This document shows, piece after piece, positions 29,525 through 42,710 of a stretch of 64,000 nt of DNA. Every line of letters begins with the position of its first letter. The stretch's first letter is position 1. Source of the DNA: Pagrus major (Eukaryota > Chordata > Actinopteri > Spariformes > Sparidae); the NCBI RefSeq assembly GCF_040436345.1, contig NC_133230.1, positions 4,919,297 to 4,983,296 on the forward strand, in the 5' to 3' direction. Under the pieces are notes generated by a model that saw only the letters and a program-made list of their open reading frames with translations, searched no databases and was not told the origin of the DNA. The position numbers were made by a program, and so were the translations under genes.

Positions 29525-32099
29525 GGGCTTCTTGAGCCCTCTTCCCTTTCCCCCCATCTTTCCCCCCTACTGTTAACCTCCCATATTGGGGGGGATGTTC
29601 TTGGGACCCACTTCCTGTCGAGTGGCGTCCGACGACTCCATCCTTTATGTTCGGTGTTGGAATCCAACCATAATACAATCATAAACGGAGGGTTGGATGT
29701 GCTGTTGTTGTTGTTTTTTTTACGTTCTACAAACACACGCCTTCCTCTCTTCTTTCTCTCTGTCTGACCACTGCAGTTACTATTTTCACTGACCAAACTA
29801 AGACAAAAAAACATGTGACTTTGTGTTAATTGAAGAAACTTGAGCGTTGCCAGAATCAGAGGGACTTGTCACGCTTTTCTGTTGAAGCTGCAGTGGAAAC
29901 CAACAGTCATCTTCCAGATTGGTTGACTTTAATATGGCATGGGCTGAGAGATGTTTTTATCGTTGTTGTGCAGTTGTGATGTGTCATGTTGAGCAACTTC
30001 TAGTTTTATTTTCTTTCATTGAGAATTATTCACTCAAAGTGACTTTATAAGAATAAAGGAGTGATTCAAAGTTTTTTTAGAAATTGGTGGCGTCGTCGTC
30101 TACCGAGCCGTGTTTCAGTTGTTTTGAAGGAGTTTAATTGAAGTGACAGTTTATTCATTTTTGGTTTGGTTTTTATTTTATTTATTTTCAGAAAGCAAAC
30201 TTAAAACTAAAACACTTTTTGTTTTGTTAGCGGATTACTTTTATTTATTTTTTTGTTGCTCAGTGATATTAAGGTGTTGAGGGACTTTGGTGCAGTGTCG
30301 TGTGACTTGGCCTCAGGTTGCCATTTTGAGAATTTACATTTGCAGTGATGACTGAACCAAGATGTGGTGGCGTGACTGTGTGTGTGTGTGTGTGTGTGTG
30401 TGTTCCTACATGTGTTTATGTGTGGGTTTATTCTTCCTTAACCCTGTTTTCCATGAGTGAGTGTGACGTACTGTTTTTATGACACAATTTCCTCCTCGGA
30501 GATGTTGTTTTTTGGAATTAATTTTATGTTTGGAGCATCGAGCTGCTGTATTTTCCACAGTGAAGATAGTTTTCTAATGAAGTGTGGATGGAGGTGAAGG
30601 TTTCGAGGAGGTGTTCGATGGAAGAGCTTGAAGGGAAGAATTAGGAATTCATCTCCCATGCCATACCTCACCCTCTCAAAACAAACAAGTCGGTTACACA
30701 AAGCCACTTTTTTTTAACGGCAACCGTTTTTAACCAGTTTTGACAGCCCAGCCGATGCTCTCTTTTACACACTTTGGTGTGGTGACAGCTCTCTTGGTTG
30801 TGTCCTCCTTTGAGGATTTTGTTCTCAGCAGAGTTACCGTGACGTTCTCACAGCCGCCGTCTTCCAAACTCGCCTCGTCCGCTCGTTATTTATGACCGAG
30901 GAAAGCGTGCAGTCGACCTCTTACCTGGCATTCCTGAGTTTCTTCAAGTTTTTCAGTTGTAATCAAAGTTGTGAAGAGATATTTTTTAAGAAAGTGCAAA
31001 ACATTGTTAATTATAAAAATAATAAAAATGTTGCAACAATATTAAAAACTATTTTCTGTGTGTCTTCTTTAAAATGTCTTCATTTAAATGAATCTCATGT
31101 GTCATGTGAACATTTCAGGTCAAAAACACCACAATATCACATCAAATCTACTGGTAACGCAGTCAAACCAATAACTACAAATTTATTTATTAGGTTAAAA
31201 TGGTTAAAAATGCAGTACACTCATTTGACCAAAGCCTTAATAGGAAAAAAAAAAATCACAAAAAAGCTGCAGTCCAACCCATTAGCCATATTCTTTCAAA
31301 TCCATATCTGAACCTCGAACGTCGATGTTTCTTCGTAAAAACTTGTCAGCTCCACAGTTTTGTTCTTAAATCTCATCCATCCACATGAAGAGCTGAAACA
31401 CAGGCAGACTTGGGACATGTTGTCGAGGGGTGGGGGGTGGGGGGCTTTGAGATGAACAAAAGAAGCCTGAGATTGCCGACTGGTCACGTGACTGATTCTT
31501 GAGGCCCACAAAAATCCAAGCAGGATCGTTTAATTCACAAAAATAAGTGATTAAAAACAAGATGCGGGGCAGAGAGATCTGTTCAGGAGGCCTGGAAACC
31601 CTGCAGAAAGTGTTGGTTGTTTTATCAGAAATGTAACAGGTTGTAGGAGTGTTTCACAAGTTTATTCACTGTCCACCAGAGAGCCCAGTTCACTGGAATG
31701 AACACAGGAAAAATGACCTTGCTGCTCAGTTTGATAACAGAAGAAGAACATAAGGTGGTTGTTAGATGGAGGTTTGTGAGGTATTGTGACAGAAAAAAAA
31801 GAGGTTGTGTGTGTTTGATGCCTGAGAAAAGTACCGTCCAAGTGTTTTCAAGACTGATATTTCGATGGTAATGGGAGGACAAGAGCAGAGAAAGGAAATG
31901 CCTGAGACCGAGATAGAGGCAAGTAAAACTGAAGAGATGAAAATGGAAGAAGCGTGTTGAACATGTTGGAGGATGTTGGGACTGAGGGAGGTGAAGTGGA
32001 TGAGAGCTAACGACGATCGGGCACACTGAATGTTGAGGTAACGGCTGGCAGGTCTGGTCCTCGTGTGGAGTGGAGCTCACCTGGGAGAAGATGGCCTGT
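29525..32099. other. Convergent 3' UTRs of znf106 and capn3
   Basis: Tail-to-tail genes share this 2.6 kb. Plus-strand AATAAA occurs at 30052-30057 and near 31019; the minus-strand equivalent (TTTATT) is at 31661-31666 for capn3. A TG dinucleotide run lies at 30377-30403. The open frames here lack codon or homology support. Confidence 0.6.
30377..30403. repeat. TG microsatellite
   Basis: About 13 perfect TG units lie in the znf106 3' UTR. Confidence 0.95.
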
Positions 32100-35000
32100 C
32101 TAGGCGTACATGGTCAACTGGAGCCACTGGGGATGAAAAGGAGGGAAAGATTCAATAAGTGGTGTTTGGTCCTTCTGACTGTGGCTGGATTTCACTCACA
32201 TTACAGTTGAGAAAGGAAAATAAGCTCATATAAATTTGACTTTTGTTTACTAAACCGCACAATTATAATATTATACACTGCCAGTTAGAGTAAGACTAAA
32301 ACGGATTCCTTGGGAGTGATGTACAGTGTTGTATTATAGGTGATACAACTCAAATATTCACTGTGATTACAAAGTCATAAATCTGCAAGAAAAAACAGAA
32401 ATTCTCTGAGATTTTCTTAGATTTTCCAATTATAGTCGTGAATTCATGGGAGGAAAAAAAACTCACAAAACAGGTTCCTTGAATAACAAAGCATACACTT
32501 TTTAATTAAAGTTTTCTCTCTGAATAATACTCCCTCTCCAGTTCTTCTTCTTCTCCTATTTAAACTACAGCAGCCCTAATAAGCCGACATAACAACAGAT
32601 AAAATAATACATTTATGTTATGTTTAGTACCAGCAGTTTTATACAATGGCTATTCTTCCTGGGTGTGTAATGATTTATATACTTCAGTAAAAGTACTATA
32701 TGAGAGCAGTGGTTTCCAACATTTCTTTCCAAGGACTTATTCTTGTCAGGTACTTTTCTCTGCTCTGACCGAAGTAAAGCTGTACAGCATTTTAACATAT
32801 AGAAAGCCCGTCTGTGTCTGATAAGCAGTGGTGGAATGTATCTATATGTACCTTAGTAGAGTACAAATTCAAGGTACTTGTACTTCAACTTTGTACTTCA
32901 ACTGCATGACATCTTAGAGGCAAATATTGTACTTTCAACTCCACTAAATTGTATTCAAGTTTTGTGGAGTGACTTCACAGTTAGCATGTTGTCGTAGCTC
33001 TTACCTCCAGGACACTGAGTCTGATTGTACCGTCTCCATCCTGATCAAAGGCCTGGAACGCCCCTGAAGAGAAAAAGACATCACGCTGCATCTCTGATTC
33101 AACACAGGGGTGACACACACTTCATACAAGAGCCCGTAGAGTATACCAAACTCATATTAACCAAGCCGGATGGTGCTTTATTCAAAACATTAACAGGGGG
33201 TTAAAAAAGAAAAATATTAAGTTTGTAAAAGACACACAAAGTAAAATACTGATGCAAGGCTGGAAGGACACTGCAGCGTATCGTTAACTTATGTTAGTAA
33301 CGGTGCAGGTGAGGCACTGACTTACTGAACATGGCTTCGAGCCGGACCAGACAGCTGATGAAGCTGTCGAAGTCGATGTTCATGTTCTCGTTTGCGTAGC
33401 GCATGGTGATGATGTCGTACAGCTGGTTGTTGAGACGGAAGCCTGAGCGGGACACAAGACACATGACTGTACAGTGACAAGAACATTTAGAGGATGAGTT
33501 CAAGCTGTAGGTTCATCTGCAGCACACACTGAATTAAATCCTACTGCCTTTAATCAAACTTGTGAAGTCTGGATCTTTTTTTTAAGTGTTTGATATACGA
33601 ATATTGTAATATTGAGCACAGACACCTTAATTCCACTTACATTGTATTATAACAACATAAATCTAACAAATATCTCAAAACCTGTGCAGAAACAAACTAA
33701 ATAACTGCAAAAATCTATATGCAGGTGCAAAAAAAAAAAAAATCTGTCGAGTTACCTGCATCATTGACAGCATTCCTCATCTCGTAACTGTTGATGCTAC
33801 CAGACTGGTCGGCGTTATAGTGCTTAAAGATTCCCTGAAAAAGAGAAAGTGTGTGAATGCCTATCACCCTGCTGGGAGTAAATTAATCTTTACAGATTAA
33901 AGCCCAGGACGAGTAGTAGACAAGTAATTTGTAATCACTGCAGAGGTCCGCTGTGATTTCAATCACATGCAATCTGCCATGCTCGAAATTTGTCATATTT
34001 TTCTAAAATAATTTAGCAATCAAGCCACAGAGCATCTGTTATTGATCTAAATGAGCTGCAAATATGTATTTATGCTTGCAACACATGCAGAAAGTGGGCA
34101 AAACAACTCTAAACTATATTATTAACGTAGCTGCTGATGAAGAAGAGATGCTCCAATCCTGAAACACTGATGCTACACAGAGCCTTGACATCATATCCAG
34201 GTGATAATGCCAGTAAATTTGAGTGAAAAGTACACATATATAAGAGGTGATACTTGTCCTGTACAATAAAGGCCTTAGTTCAACTGTGAATAATGTTGTA
34301 AAGTGTTAAAGTGTAACTGCTCTTATATAAAATGAGAGAGAAGGAAAACTGAATTCCCACCTGCCACTGTTTGATCTTATTCCACAGATGTCTGAACTCC
34401 TGAAGATTGAGTCTACCTGTCCCGTCCATCTAAACACAAGCAGTTAAGACCAAAATCGTCTAACGCATCAGTCAGTGTCCACTCAGAAAACAACCTGCTT
34501 CGTATTCCAGTGTTGGTCTGTGAAAACAACATCAGCTTTCCCACAAAGTGAGTTGTGTTTTATGTCAGTAAGAGACTCTATCAAGCAGATAAAGACAAAT
34601 GTTTGATCTATTAGGTGATTCGTCACTGTGTTCGTGTGGTGAAATCAGGCCTAGGCCCTGTGAGCGTCCATCACAGACCCCGCCATTGGGTCTCGGCAGG
34701 TTGTGCCTCCTACAGACAACACAGCCAGCCCGAAGCACTCGATACAAAGGATACGTCCATCAGAGCAATCATGCTCCTGCAGCTCTCCAGGCTGAAGCCC
34801 TCTGTGTTCAGGTCCTTATCTGGAGGGAGACACAGATTGAATTTATTGCAACTGTAGGGAGGTGATTCTTCCAAAACTCTCTTTCAGAATAAGTCTAAGA
34901 GTCGGCCAGCAGGACACATTTTGTCTTTGATGTTGTTCGATGAGTGTGGGATCATGGGAGTTGTTCACCACTGCCGATGATAATCTAGCTGACATGACTC

Positions 35001-38000
35001 AGGCAGAAATGTCCACAGATGAGGTAATGTATTTGTCGATGATTTCCACAGAAGTTATGGCAACGGGCGACCAAATGCACCGTTCCCTCAAATAAAGATA
35101 CAGATTTCTCTGGGTTTGAACATTTAGGATACATCTCCAATCAAAACACTCTAGATGGATAAACAGCACTACAGATGAGAGGGAAAATGCGTATTTTTTT
35201 GACTCACGTTTGGTGATCACTCTGTTGAGAACGTTTTTCAGCTCGTTGGCTGTGATTTCCATGTCCTGCGAGAGAGACCAGAGCGGAGGAGGAAACAGTA
35301 GAAGAAGAGACGAGACAACAATTAAAATCTCACTCACTGATACACATTTTCACACAGAAGTACATGAGGGCTACACTGTTCATTTTGATCGTTTTTAAAA
35401 ACACACTATGGGTTTTTTTGTACTCACCTCGCCAGCTATCTCCTGAAAAATAGTCCTGAACTGCTGGTCCTCCTCGCTCTCTTCCCCCGCTGAGGCCGGC
35501 GCCGGCTGAGGCGTCATGGAGCCACGAAGTAGAAAGAGAGAAAGAGACGAGAGGGAGAAGATGTGAAAGGAAAAATTTGTGAAAAACTTTATTTTTGACC
35601 TGGCATTCAGCACATAAATCCTCCTATGTGTAAGAAATATCTTTTTAGGATTAATGAAGGAACTAAAATGGAAGGATTCACTTTAATTTCTGTGTTTTTT
35701 ATGCAAGAAAAGCTTTAATTGCAAATGGGGATTTGTATGCTTGTTGTTTAAATACATAAATCGTCAAATAATCGTCCTTGCAAAAAAGAAAAAGCAAAAA
35801 AACACACTTACCACTGGATGATCGGCCTCGATCCTGTTCTCTATCTCCCTGGATGAAGACGAACAAACAGCAGTCACGATGGTGACAACAACATCTCATC
35901 TGGAGCACAAGCCTGTGCACTCATCTGTTTACTACAGCCAATCATGTTATTCTCAGCAGGTATTCAACAAACAGTTAAATAAGTCTGATCTCCTGAGACT
36001 TAAACAGGCATTTATTTCATACTCACGCTGGACTAAAAAGGGCAAAATGATTCCACAATTAAAGCTGCAATTAAAATATGTTAGTTTAGTACCACCTGTT
36101 GCTTCTTCCACCAAGAGTACTGTCTCTTGATTTTTCTTATTTTGGGCCATCTTGGTTGTAGAAGCTGTCGTCCTCTTGATTTTACATTTTAAATTAGCAT
36201 TAAAGTAAGTTTGTCAATTAATGAATGACTATGTGCTAACCCACACCCTTCTGGTGCTCAAGTAGATTTGAACTATAGGTATTGATATTATATAATTTGC
36301 AAAGAAAATGGTGAGCTGTTTGCTGTTCACATCCGTCCCACAGCCCTGATTCACAGCCAGGTCCCGGTCCATCAGAGTGCAGGCGGGCTCTGCATGCTGT
36401 CTGGTCCTCCAGGGCAGCAGGCGGAGGGACGGTGGGTGGATGTTTGTTGAGGTTTGAGCATGCAGTATTGAATATTTTGAAAGTTTACCGGTGCATGCCC
36501 AAATCTGAAGTCGCTTGTCCTAAAAAAGATTCCATAACAGCTTCGAACTGGGGCCGATTTCTTCCAGTTCTACAAATCAAATTGCCGTTAAAATTGTTTG
36601 TTCTTGGTGGTTTGTGTCCCACCCACCAAAGCCCCCCACCCTCAGTAACAAACACACAAAACCCCCACAATCACCGTTAAACTCTGTATTTTCTAGGCTA
36701 ATTCAATCCTGCTGCTGCTGCTGCTACTTTAAATATGAAAAGTAGGGCTGGGTATTGTTGGAGATGTATCTACAGTGGCTTATTTGAACTTTTTGTTATA
36801 TACATTCCACTATCTTATAAGATAACATTCATGACTTGGTTTATTCGTGTTTAAAACACAGATCTTCTTTTGTTCTTGTGCAGAAAATTGTGCCAAAAAA
36901 CTCTCGTCATGATTTCTGCTTCAAAAGACTTGCAACCATGTTGAACACTCCTTAGAAATAGTAACATTTTGAGAACAAACTGACTCTTAGAAGAAATACA
37001 GTTTTGATGATTTGAAGCGTCAAAACAGTGCAGCTCAAACCATTTTTCATTTGATTCCTCTACTTAATTAAGACCCAGTGTGGGTTTGAGTGCACAGGTA
37101 ATAAAATAGTAGTTTATTGGGTTGAAACAAATCGTCAATAAATCAATTTGTTGATAATTAATCAAGTAATTTTGTAAGCAAAGACAGTCCCACCATCTCA
37201 TTTGTGGGTATTAAGTGGTTTTCTTTGTCTTACATGGCAGTAAAATTCATATTTTAAAGTTTTGAACAGTTGAGACAAAACAAAATGAGACATCTAAAGA
37301 CTCCCTCGATCGGGAAACTGTGTCATTAACTTCTGAAATTAACAGTTGGATTCTGGATTATTTGAGAAAATAGCTGATGGATTCATCAATAATGCAAATA
37401 ATCAATAGTTTGCAGCCCTGAGTAGTGTTGCATCTCTTTGTGAGGTGAAAATGTTTTTTCACACATAGTAATGTTCAATTTATGTCCTGAAGGAAAACAC
37501 TTTATAGTAAGGCCCTTATAATAATAGGCCCAGTTTTAAATATTTTTCTATTTTGACATTTCTACGTAACAAACTCAATAAATGTGTTTGTAATGCTGTT
37601 AGAAATAATTAAAAGAAACTTATACGGCTTTAGTATGCAGTATGTGAACAAAATTCTTAAAAGTGCTCATTAATATCTAACAAAAGGACCTATAAGGGGC
37701 TTATTACCTTTAAACTAACGCTTATTAGAAGGATCTCAACATAATTTATCAAAACAGCCTCTTGATCTTGATGTGAATCCCAATTTTCTATTTTAATACT
37801 ACCTAAAAGTGCCATGAATTGACATAGTTCTGACATACGTTGTATTTTAATACCCAGCCCTACTAATAAACATAGAAACAACATCAATAGACTGTAATAA
37901 GAATCCACTAACAATCATATCTAACTCTAGCTACATTATTGCTGCTGGGGGAAGGTAACGTGCCCATGCCCTCCTCTTACCCAGCTCGCCCCCTGCAGGC

Positions 38001-41000
38001 CACCCTGATCACCCTCACCCACTCACTCTGAGGTGTTTCTCTTTTCAGAGAAGACTCGCAGGATGAACTCTCCCTCCTGGTGCGGCTCGTACGTGGAGGG
38101 CACGATGACGTACTCCCCGGGGGTCAGGCGGAAACGCTGGGTCACCTCGCGCAGGTTGATGTAGGACTTGCAGCGAGCTTTGGAGGAGCTGAACAAGAAG
38201 AAGTCTTTCTGCATGTGCTGCTTGTTCCCGTGCATCTGGAGAAGAAATAGTAGTATTCACACTCTCATAGGTTAGTCAACTTCAGGACTGTTGCATAGAA
38301 ACTGGTAAAGATGTATGTGGATGAAAAAATGGATATAATAAAAACAAACTGTGTAATTAACTTGCGAACTGCAGCTTCACTGTGAGAGTTTCATTTACAT
38401 CGTCCTTACCTCCTTTGGCACCTGGAGAGAGACAGAGGCAACATCAGTGTTTGTGCCATTAAAGGATGCAAAAGAAGCTTTTTTTCTCATGGTTTCAAAG
38501 TTATTAATGCTATAAAAAAGAGAGGGAAACGTTCAAGATCTTTGATTACATATGTACACTGCATTAGGATCATTGTATGGTAAAAAGAAAAGAAAATTAC
38601 CGGTTTTTGAGGAGTTAAGAAACTGAGAGCGTCATTATCATTATAAGTTAGGAATCAGACTCAAAAATCATCTTTTCTTACAAATAAAGTACCTTTAAAG
38701 TCACAAATGTTCAGAAAAAAAGAAAACTTGGATATTGCTATAAAATCGGGTGATCAAGAGCAGGACACCTCATAAATGGCGAATCCGATGGTGAACAGGT
38801 TGGCTCCCATCTTGCGCTCTTTCCGCCTGTTCTTCTGCATCAGAGCCACCACGAAGGTGCAGCCAACTTCGTTGTCCTCGGGATCGTCGTCCTCCTCCAG
38901 CAGACGCAGGCGGTACTGAGGGTTGGTCCAGAAAGTGTCTGCAGATTTCACAGGTGTAGTGTTAGCCATTTTATTTTGACAGTTCTACTTTTTGAAATAA
39001 AGTTGTTTCATCAGTGAATAAAGCAACAACTGAGACCCCCTCAGTGATCGAGCTCTTCAGTTGGTGAAAAAGGTGTGACTGAGGTACCTGGATAGTTCCT
39101 GCAGCCTCCAGCGGAGCAGCCTCTCACCCAGCGACCTTCGTTCACAGAAACCGTCCACTTGTGAATCTTATCGTCCTCCAGGGCGTCAGGGGTGAGGTTA
39201 CAGATCTCGATCTTAGTGTAGTTCTTCTTGAAGTCCTCAAATGACATCCTAGATGGACAAAGAAGAGATCGGGACATCTCTAAATGTAGCATCACAGTTT
39301 GACAGTTTAGCAAAACTCAGAGCCTCGTCCATTTTTCACAGCTGTAGTTAAACCGTTAAACATGCGACTTACCAGAACTCTCCATCCTCGGCACTCTGGT
39401 GCTGCAGCTTCTCTTTTTCAGACTTGGAGAGCGTGGCCCACTCCTTAGAGCTGTTGGAGAGAAGGCAGACACACATGTACAATCATCAAACTCTCACTCA
39501 GAGCAAAAAAACAGAAAAATAGGGCGAGGAAAGACATTTAAAATCTCCTCACTTGTCACTCCAGGGACCGTTCCATTCCACTTGACCCCACGGGTTCCTG
39601 AGACGCACCAGACGGACTTTAGTGTCCTTGTGCTGAGACGGTTTGCACTGCAAGAAAACACAAAGATGAAGACAGTCTTGTCCTGCTGAAGCCATTTGCA
39701 GTACATTACACACAATATTGCTTTGTTGTGGATCACGAGCTTTACCTCCTCCACTGCTGTCACAGAGTAGGCGTGACCCTTCACAAGTCCTGTCACAGTA
39801 CGAGTCTCAAAACGAGCAGGAACCAGTGACTGCAGACACACAGAACACATGTTGGACCAGTGTGCTTACAGATACGACAGACTTGTTTCAACCAGAAGAG
39901 GTCAGTGAGACAAAGCTTTTCAGTTTGGTCTTTACTCCTAACAATGTCTGACTCACATCGATGGAGCAGCCCATGAGGGAGCCTCTCTCCAGAGCTTTCT
40001 TCATGATCTTGTAGAGCTCTTTGGGAGCCTCCTTCATCTCGTAGAACTCAGTGACTCCACCGGTGAAATCCTCCATGGCCTCGGTGGTGTTTCCACCCTT
40101 CAGGGCCTCGTAGGAGCCGTGCAGCCTGGATGGAGTGGAGCACAAATGTCACATTTAGGAGAGAAAACTTTGTCAAAATCAGTTTTATTTCAGTCTGTGT
40201 TACTTCACTCTGACTCTTGTGCTGCTATCGTCTTAGACTATACGTCTAAATCACAAATCTGCAGTCCGGTAAAACAACAAAGGTGCTCTGTGTAGTTCCT
40301 GACTGTAGCTGGACCCTGTTTAAAGAGGAAACCGCACCAGAAAACGCTCAGTAAAAAAGCTCTTCTACCCTCCAACACAGGATGAAACAGTGTAGTTCTC
40401 ACTTGGCATAGGCCTTCTCCAGCAGGGCACTCCAGAACTCGTTCCTCTCGGCGGACTTAGTGAAGACCAGCTGGTTGTTGAAGGTCGGGATGCGGTCGTC
40501 AATGACGACATCAACCCAGTCGCCATAACGCCAGAACTGAAGGGCAGGAGGGAGTAGAAACAGTACTGAGGATGGAAGGACTGTCTTCGGGATTATCTCT
40601 TATTATATTATCTCATGTTATATGTCCAGATTGTGTCTATCCTCATCCGGCATGTAGCTGCTTTGAAGAGGATAAAATGCTAAAAGAAGGACTGAGTATT
40701 AGCCTGTAGACTGAGTGTGTACGGAGAACTGGGATGTTTCTGACCTGGAAGTGGAAGATGCCGCCATATCCCTCTGAGAAGCTTTGCTCCTGGGGAACAA
40801 CGCGGTACAGAAGCTTCTCATTCAAGGTGAGACAGGCGATGGCAGCCAGCAACCAGCAGTCACCTGGACACAGAGAATCAGCTCATTTTACTTCACGGAA
40901 ACACAACTTTAATGTCTCGTGATACAGGAGAGAAATTCATACGTAACTCTTGGGCTAATGCATGATTTTAAAATATATACGAATATGGTTTGAGGTGAAT

Positions 41001-42710
41001 GTGCTCAGCAGATCAGGACTGGAAATGTCGAAACTTTTTTACCACAATCTGATTAACATTCTGTCTTTGCCAAATTCCTCCAGTGTGGATTTCCTTCATT
41101 CGAGCACTGTGATTTCACTCTCAACACTACATATTTTGTTTTTGCTGGAGGAAAAGATCGCTGCCGAGTGCTGACGTTTGTGTTTCGTGATTGTCCAGGT
41201 GTTCGTGTGTGTGTGTGTGTGTGACAGCTGCGTGGCTGGAAACAATGTAAGTTTTTCAACAGGTTAACAGTGCCTGCCAGGACCTTTGTCCCTTTGGTCC
41301 CCTTTATTTGCAGTCCGAACTGAACAACAATGAGAAGTGCTGCTGGTTGGATTCCCTTCCAAAAGAATAAGCACAATATGGGGAGGCCGCTGCAGGCAGG
41401 GAGGCCGTGTGCGGGGGATCGATGGGATATTTTGCTCCCCTGTCACCCTCCAAAGCTGCCTGAATACAGACTGTGTTTGCCTGTTGAATACAGTATGTTT
41501 AACCTCACACAGTCCTGTCACACTCTTTTTGTTGTAACCACTTTTTCCCCAAAATTCCTCGTGTAATTTTGCTTCTGTCAGTAAGTTTTAACAATACCTA
41601 GAAACAATCAAAGCACCAGAAAACAATGACAGAGCAGCATTCAAGTGTTTTTAAACTGGATTTCCTACTTTTAGTCGTTCTACAGATGTTCTCTTCTTGT
41701 TATTTTAACATATTAACAATATGTTGAAGTTGATTATGAAGTCAGTCATCATTGAAAACTTTCCCTTTCATCTGCTTCACTGTAGTTTGGTGCAAAAAAA
41801 TCAAAGTAATAAAACTTTTGCTGCACAAAATGTCAATGTCAGCCAACACTGTGTTGCTATGATGTAATTGCTGTGCCCAAAGTGTTAAAAAGAGGCATAA
41901 TTTTACCAAGATCTCCCTGGCAGATGTCTGTCCTACTGGCTCCTCCAACAATGAACTGAGGGTTCTCACAGATTTCCTGTAGACAACGATAAACAAAAAG
42001 AGTTAACTTCAGCGAAAGAAGGAGAAATAATCCATCTAAGAGCTGCTAGGAATCTGATTTAGCTAGTTTGAGGCTTTTGTATCGTCTGCTGTACAGATCG
42101 TTAAACTCTCTGGGACAAACTTGACAAACGCTGACAATTTAAGCATCTTTAAAAGGATAAGTAATAAAAACATCCTTTATATTAGAGCCATTAAGCCAGG
42201 AATCATGATGGCAGATTAAAGTTGTGCTGCCACACAGAAACTTAGTTCCAGTCCATCCGTGTAGGACAGGTGGCGAGTGTTTTAATCCCATCAGCATCTC
42301 CAGGTCAGATCCCACAGCAGCAGCAGCTTCCCATGCAGGTTTGATGTCGCTGCATATCAAAAAATAACGTCCCACCTCCCACATGTGTGATCCATCCCCT
42401 CTTTATTAAACTTTGCGTGTAGCTCCGTGTGCCAACCCGGTGTAACCCCCCCTCCTACCTTGGGCCTCTTCCAGACGATGTTCTTGACCTTGTTGGACTT
42501 GTGTCCGAGCTCCTTGAAGCCCAAAGACTCCACAGTGGCTGGGAAAGACTCATCCTCAAACAGGCCCTTGCTCCCAAGGCACTCCTGTCTCAGGACGCTG
42601 AAGTCCTGGCTGTTGAAGCGGAGGGGCTTGTTCAGAGACCCTTCCCCGTCTCTCCTCTCTCGTTCCCGGATCAACCGGTCGCAGAAAAAGCCAGACGGCG
42701 TATAGGGCAT
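32100..42710 (-). CDS. capn3: Calpain-3, form without IS1 and IS2 exons
   Basis: Calpain-3 is a calcium-dependent cysteine protease bound to the muscle sarcomere; its loss causes limb-girdle dystrophy in human. 21 exons: 42459-42710, 41907-41976, 40745-40863, 40403-40536, 39957-40125, 39746-39829, 39553-39647, 39373-39450, 39088-39248, 38769-38938, 38410-38421, 38027-38235, 35812-35848, 35428-35505, 35208-35265, 34755-34819, 34361-34429, 33756-33834, 33326-33442, 33005-33063, 32100-32126; 713 residues (human 821). The catalytic triad is Cys110 ([11 protein letters not shown]), His267 (VKGHAYSV) and Asn294 ([10 protein letters not shown]). The C2-like domain contains [14 protein letters not shown], and the penta-EF-hand domain ends [11 protein letters not shown], both calpain-3 hallmarks. 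Exon sizes match the human gene as I recall it, except that human exons 6, 15 and 16 have no counterpart. Exon 12 is a 12-base microexon (VPKE). capn3a versus capn3b was not resolved. Confidence 0.95.
32825..32945. repeat. Dispersed fish repeat with AGTGGTGGAA start, capn3 last-but-one intron
   Basis: It begins AAGCAGTGGTGGAATGTATC and continues with AAGTACTT/GTACTTCAACT motifs and CAACTCCACTAAATT. This is a repeat type very common in teleosts. Shorter relatives are at 2057-2105 (ezr intron) and about 62320-62480 (tmem87a intron). Confidence 0.55.
34430..34754 (-). other. Predicted U12-type (minor spliceosome) GT-AG intron of capn3
   Basis: Read on the minus strand, the donor is GTATCCTTT, a full match to the U12 consensus. 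The sequence TCTTAAC (34443-34449) resembles the U12 branch site TCCTTAAC and puts its adenine 14 bases from the AG. The flanking exons encode SMIALMD and [12 protein letters not shown] of the penta-EF-hand domain. Confidence 0.8.
36742..37863. mobile_element. Terminal-inverted-repeat DNA element with nested repeat, capn3 intron
   Basis: The left end GTAGGGCTGGGTATT (36742-36756) is the exact reverse complement of the right end AATACCCAGCCCTAC (37849-37863). The 1.1 kb between has no long frame. A copy of another dispersed repeat (about 37120-37425) sits inside. No clear target duplication remains, which suggests an older insertion. The end sequence resembles hAT-like fish elements. Confidence 0.7.
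37120..37425. repeat. Copy C of the dispersed fish repeat, nested
   Basis: It contains AAATCGTCAATAAATCAATT, TTTTGAACAGTTGAGACAAA, GAAAATAGCTGATGGATTCA and AATCAATAGTTTGCAGCCCT. It is related to copies near 6.2, 24.2 and 54.4 kb and lies within the inverted-repeat element. Confidence 0.6.
41205..41223. repeat. GT microsatellite, capn3 intron 2
   Basis: About nine GT units. Confidence 0.9.

Noticed and set aside
31625-32080. 151-residue minus-strand open frame downstream of the capn3 stop
   Set aside because: It lies in the capn3 3' UTR, with low-complexity content and no family match.
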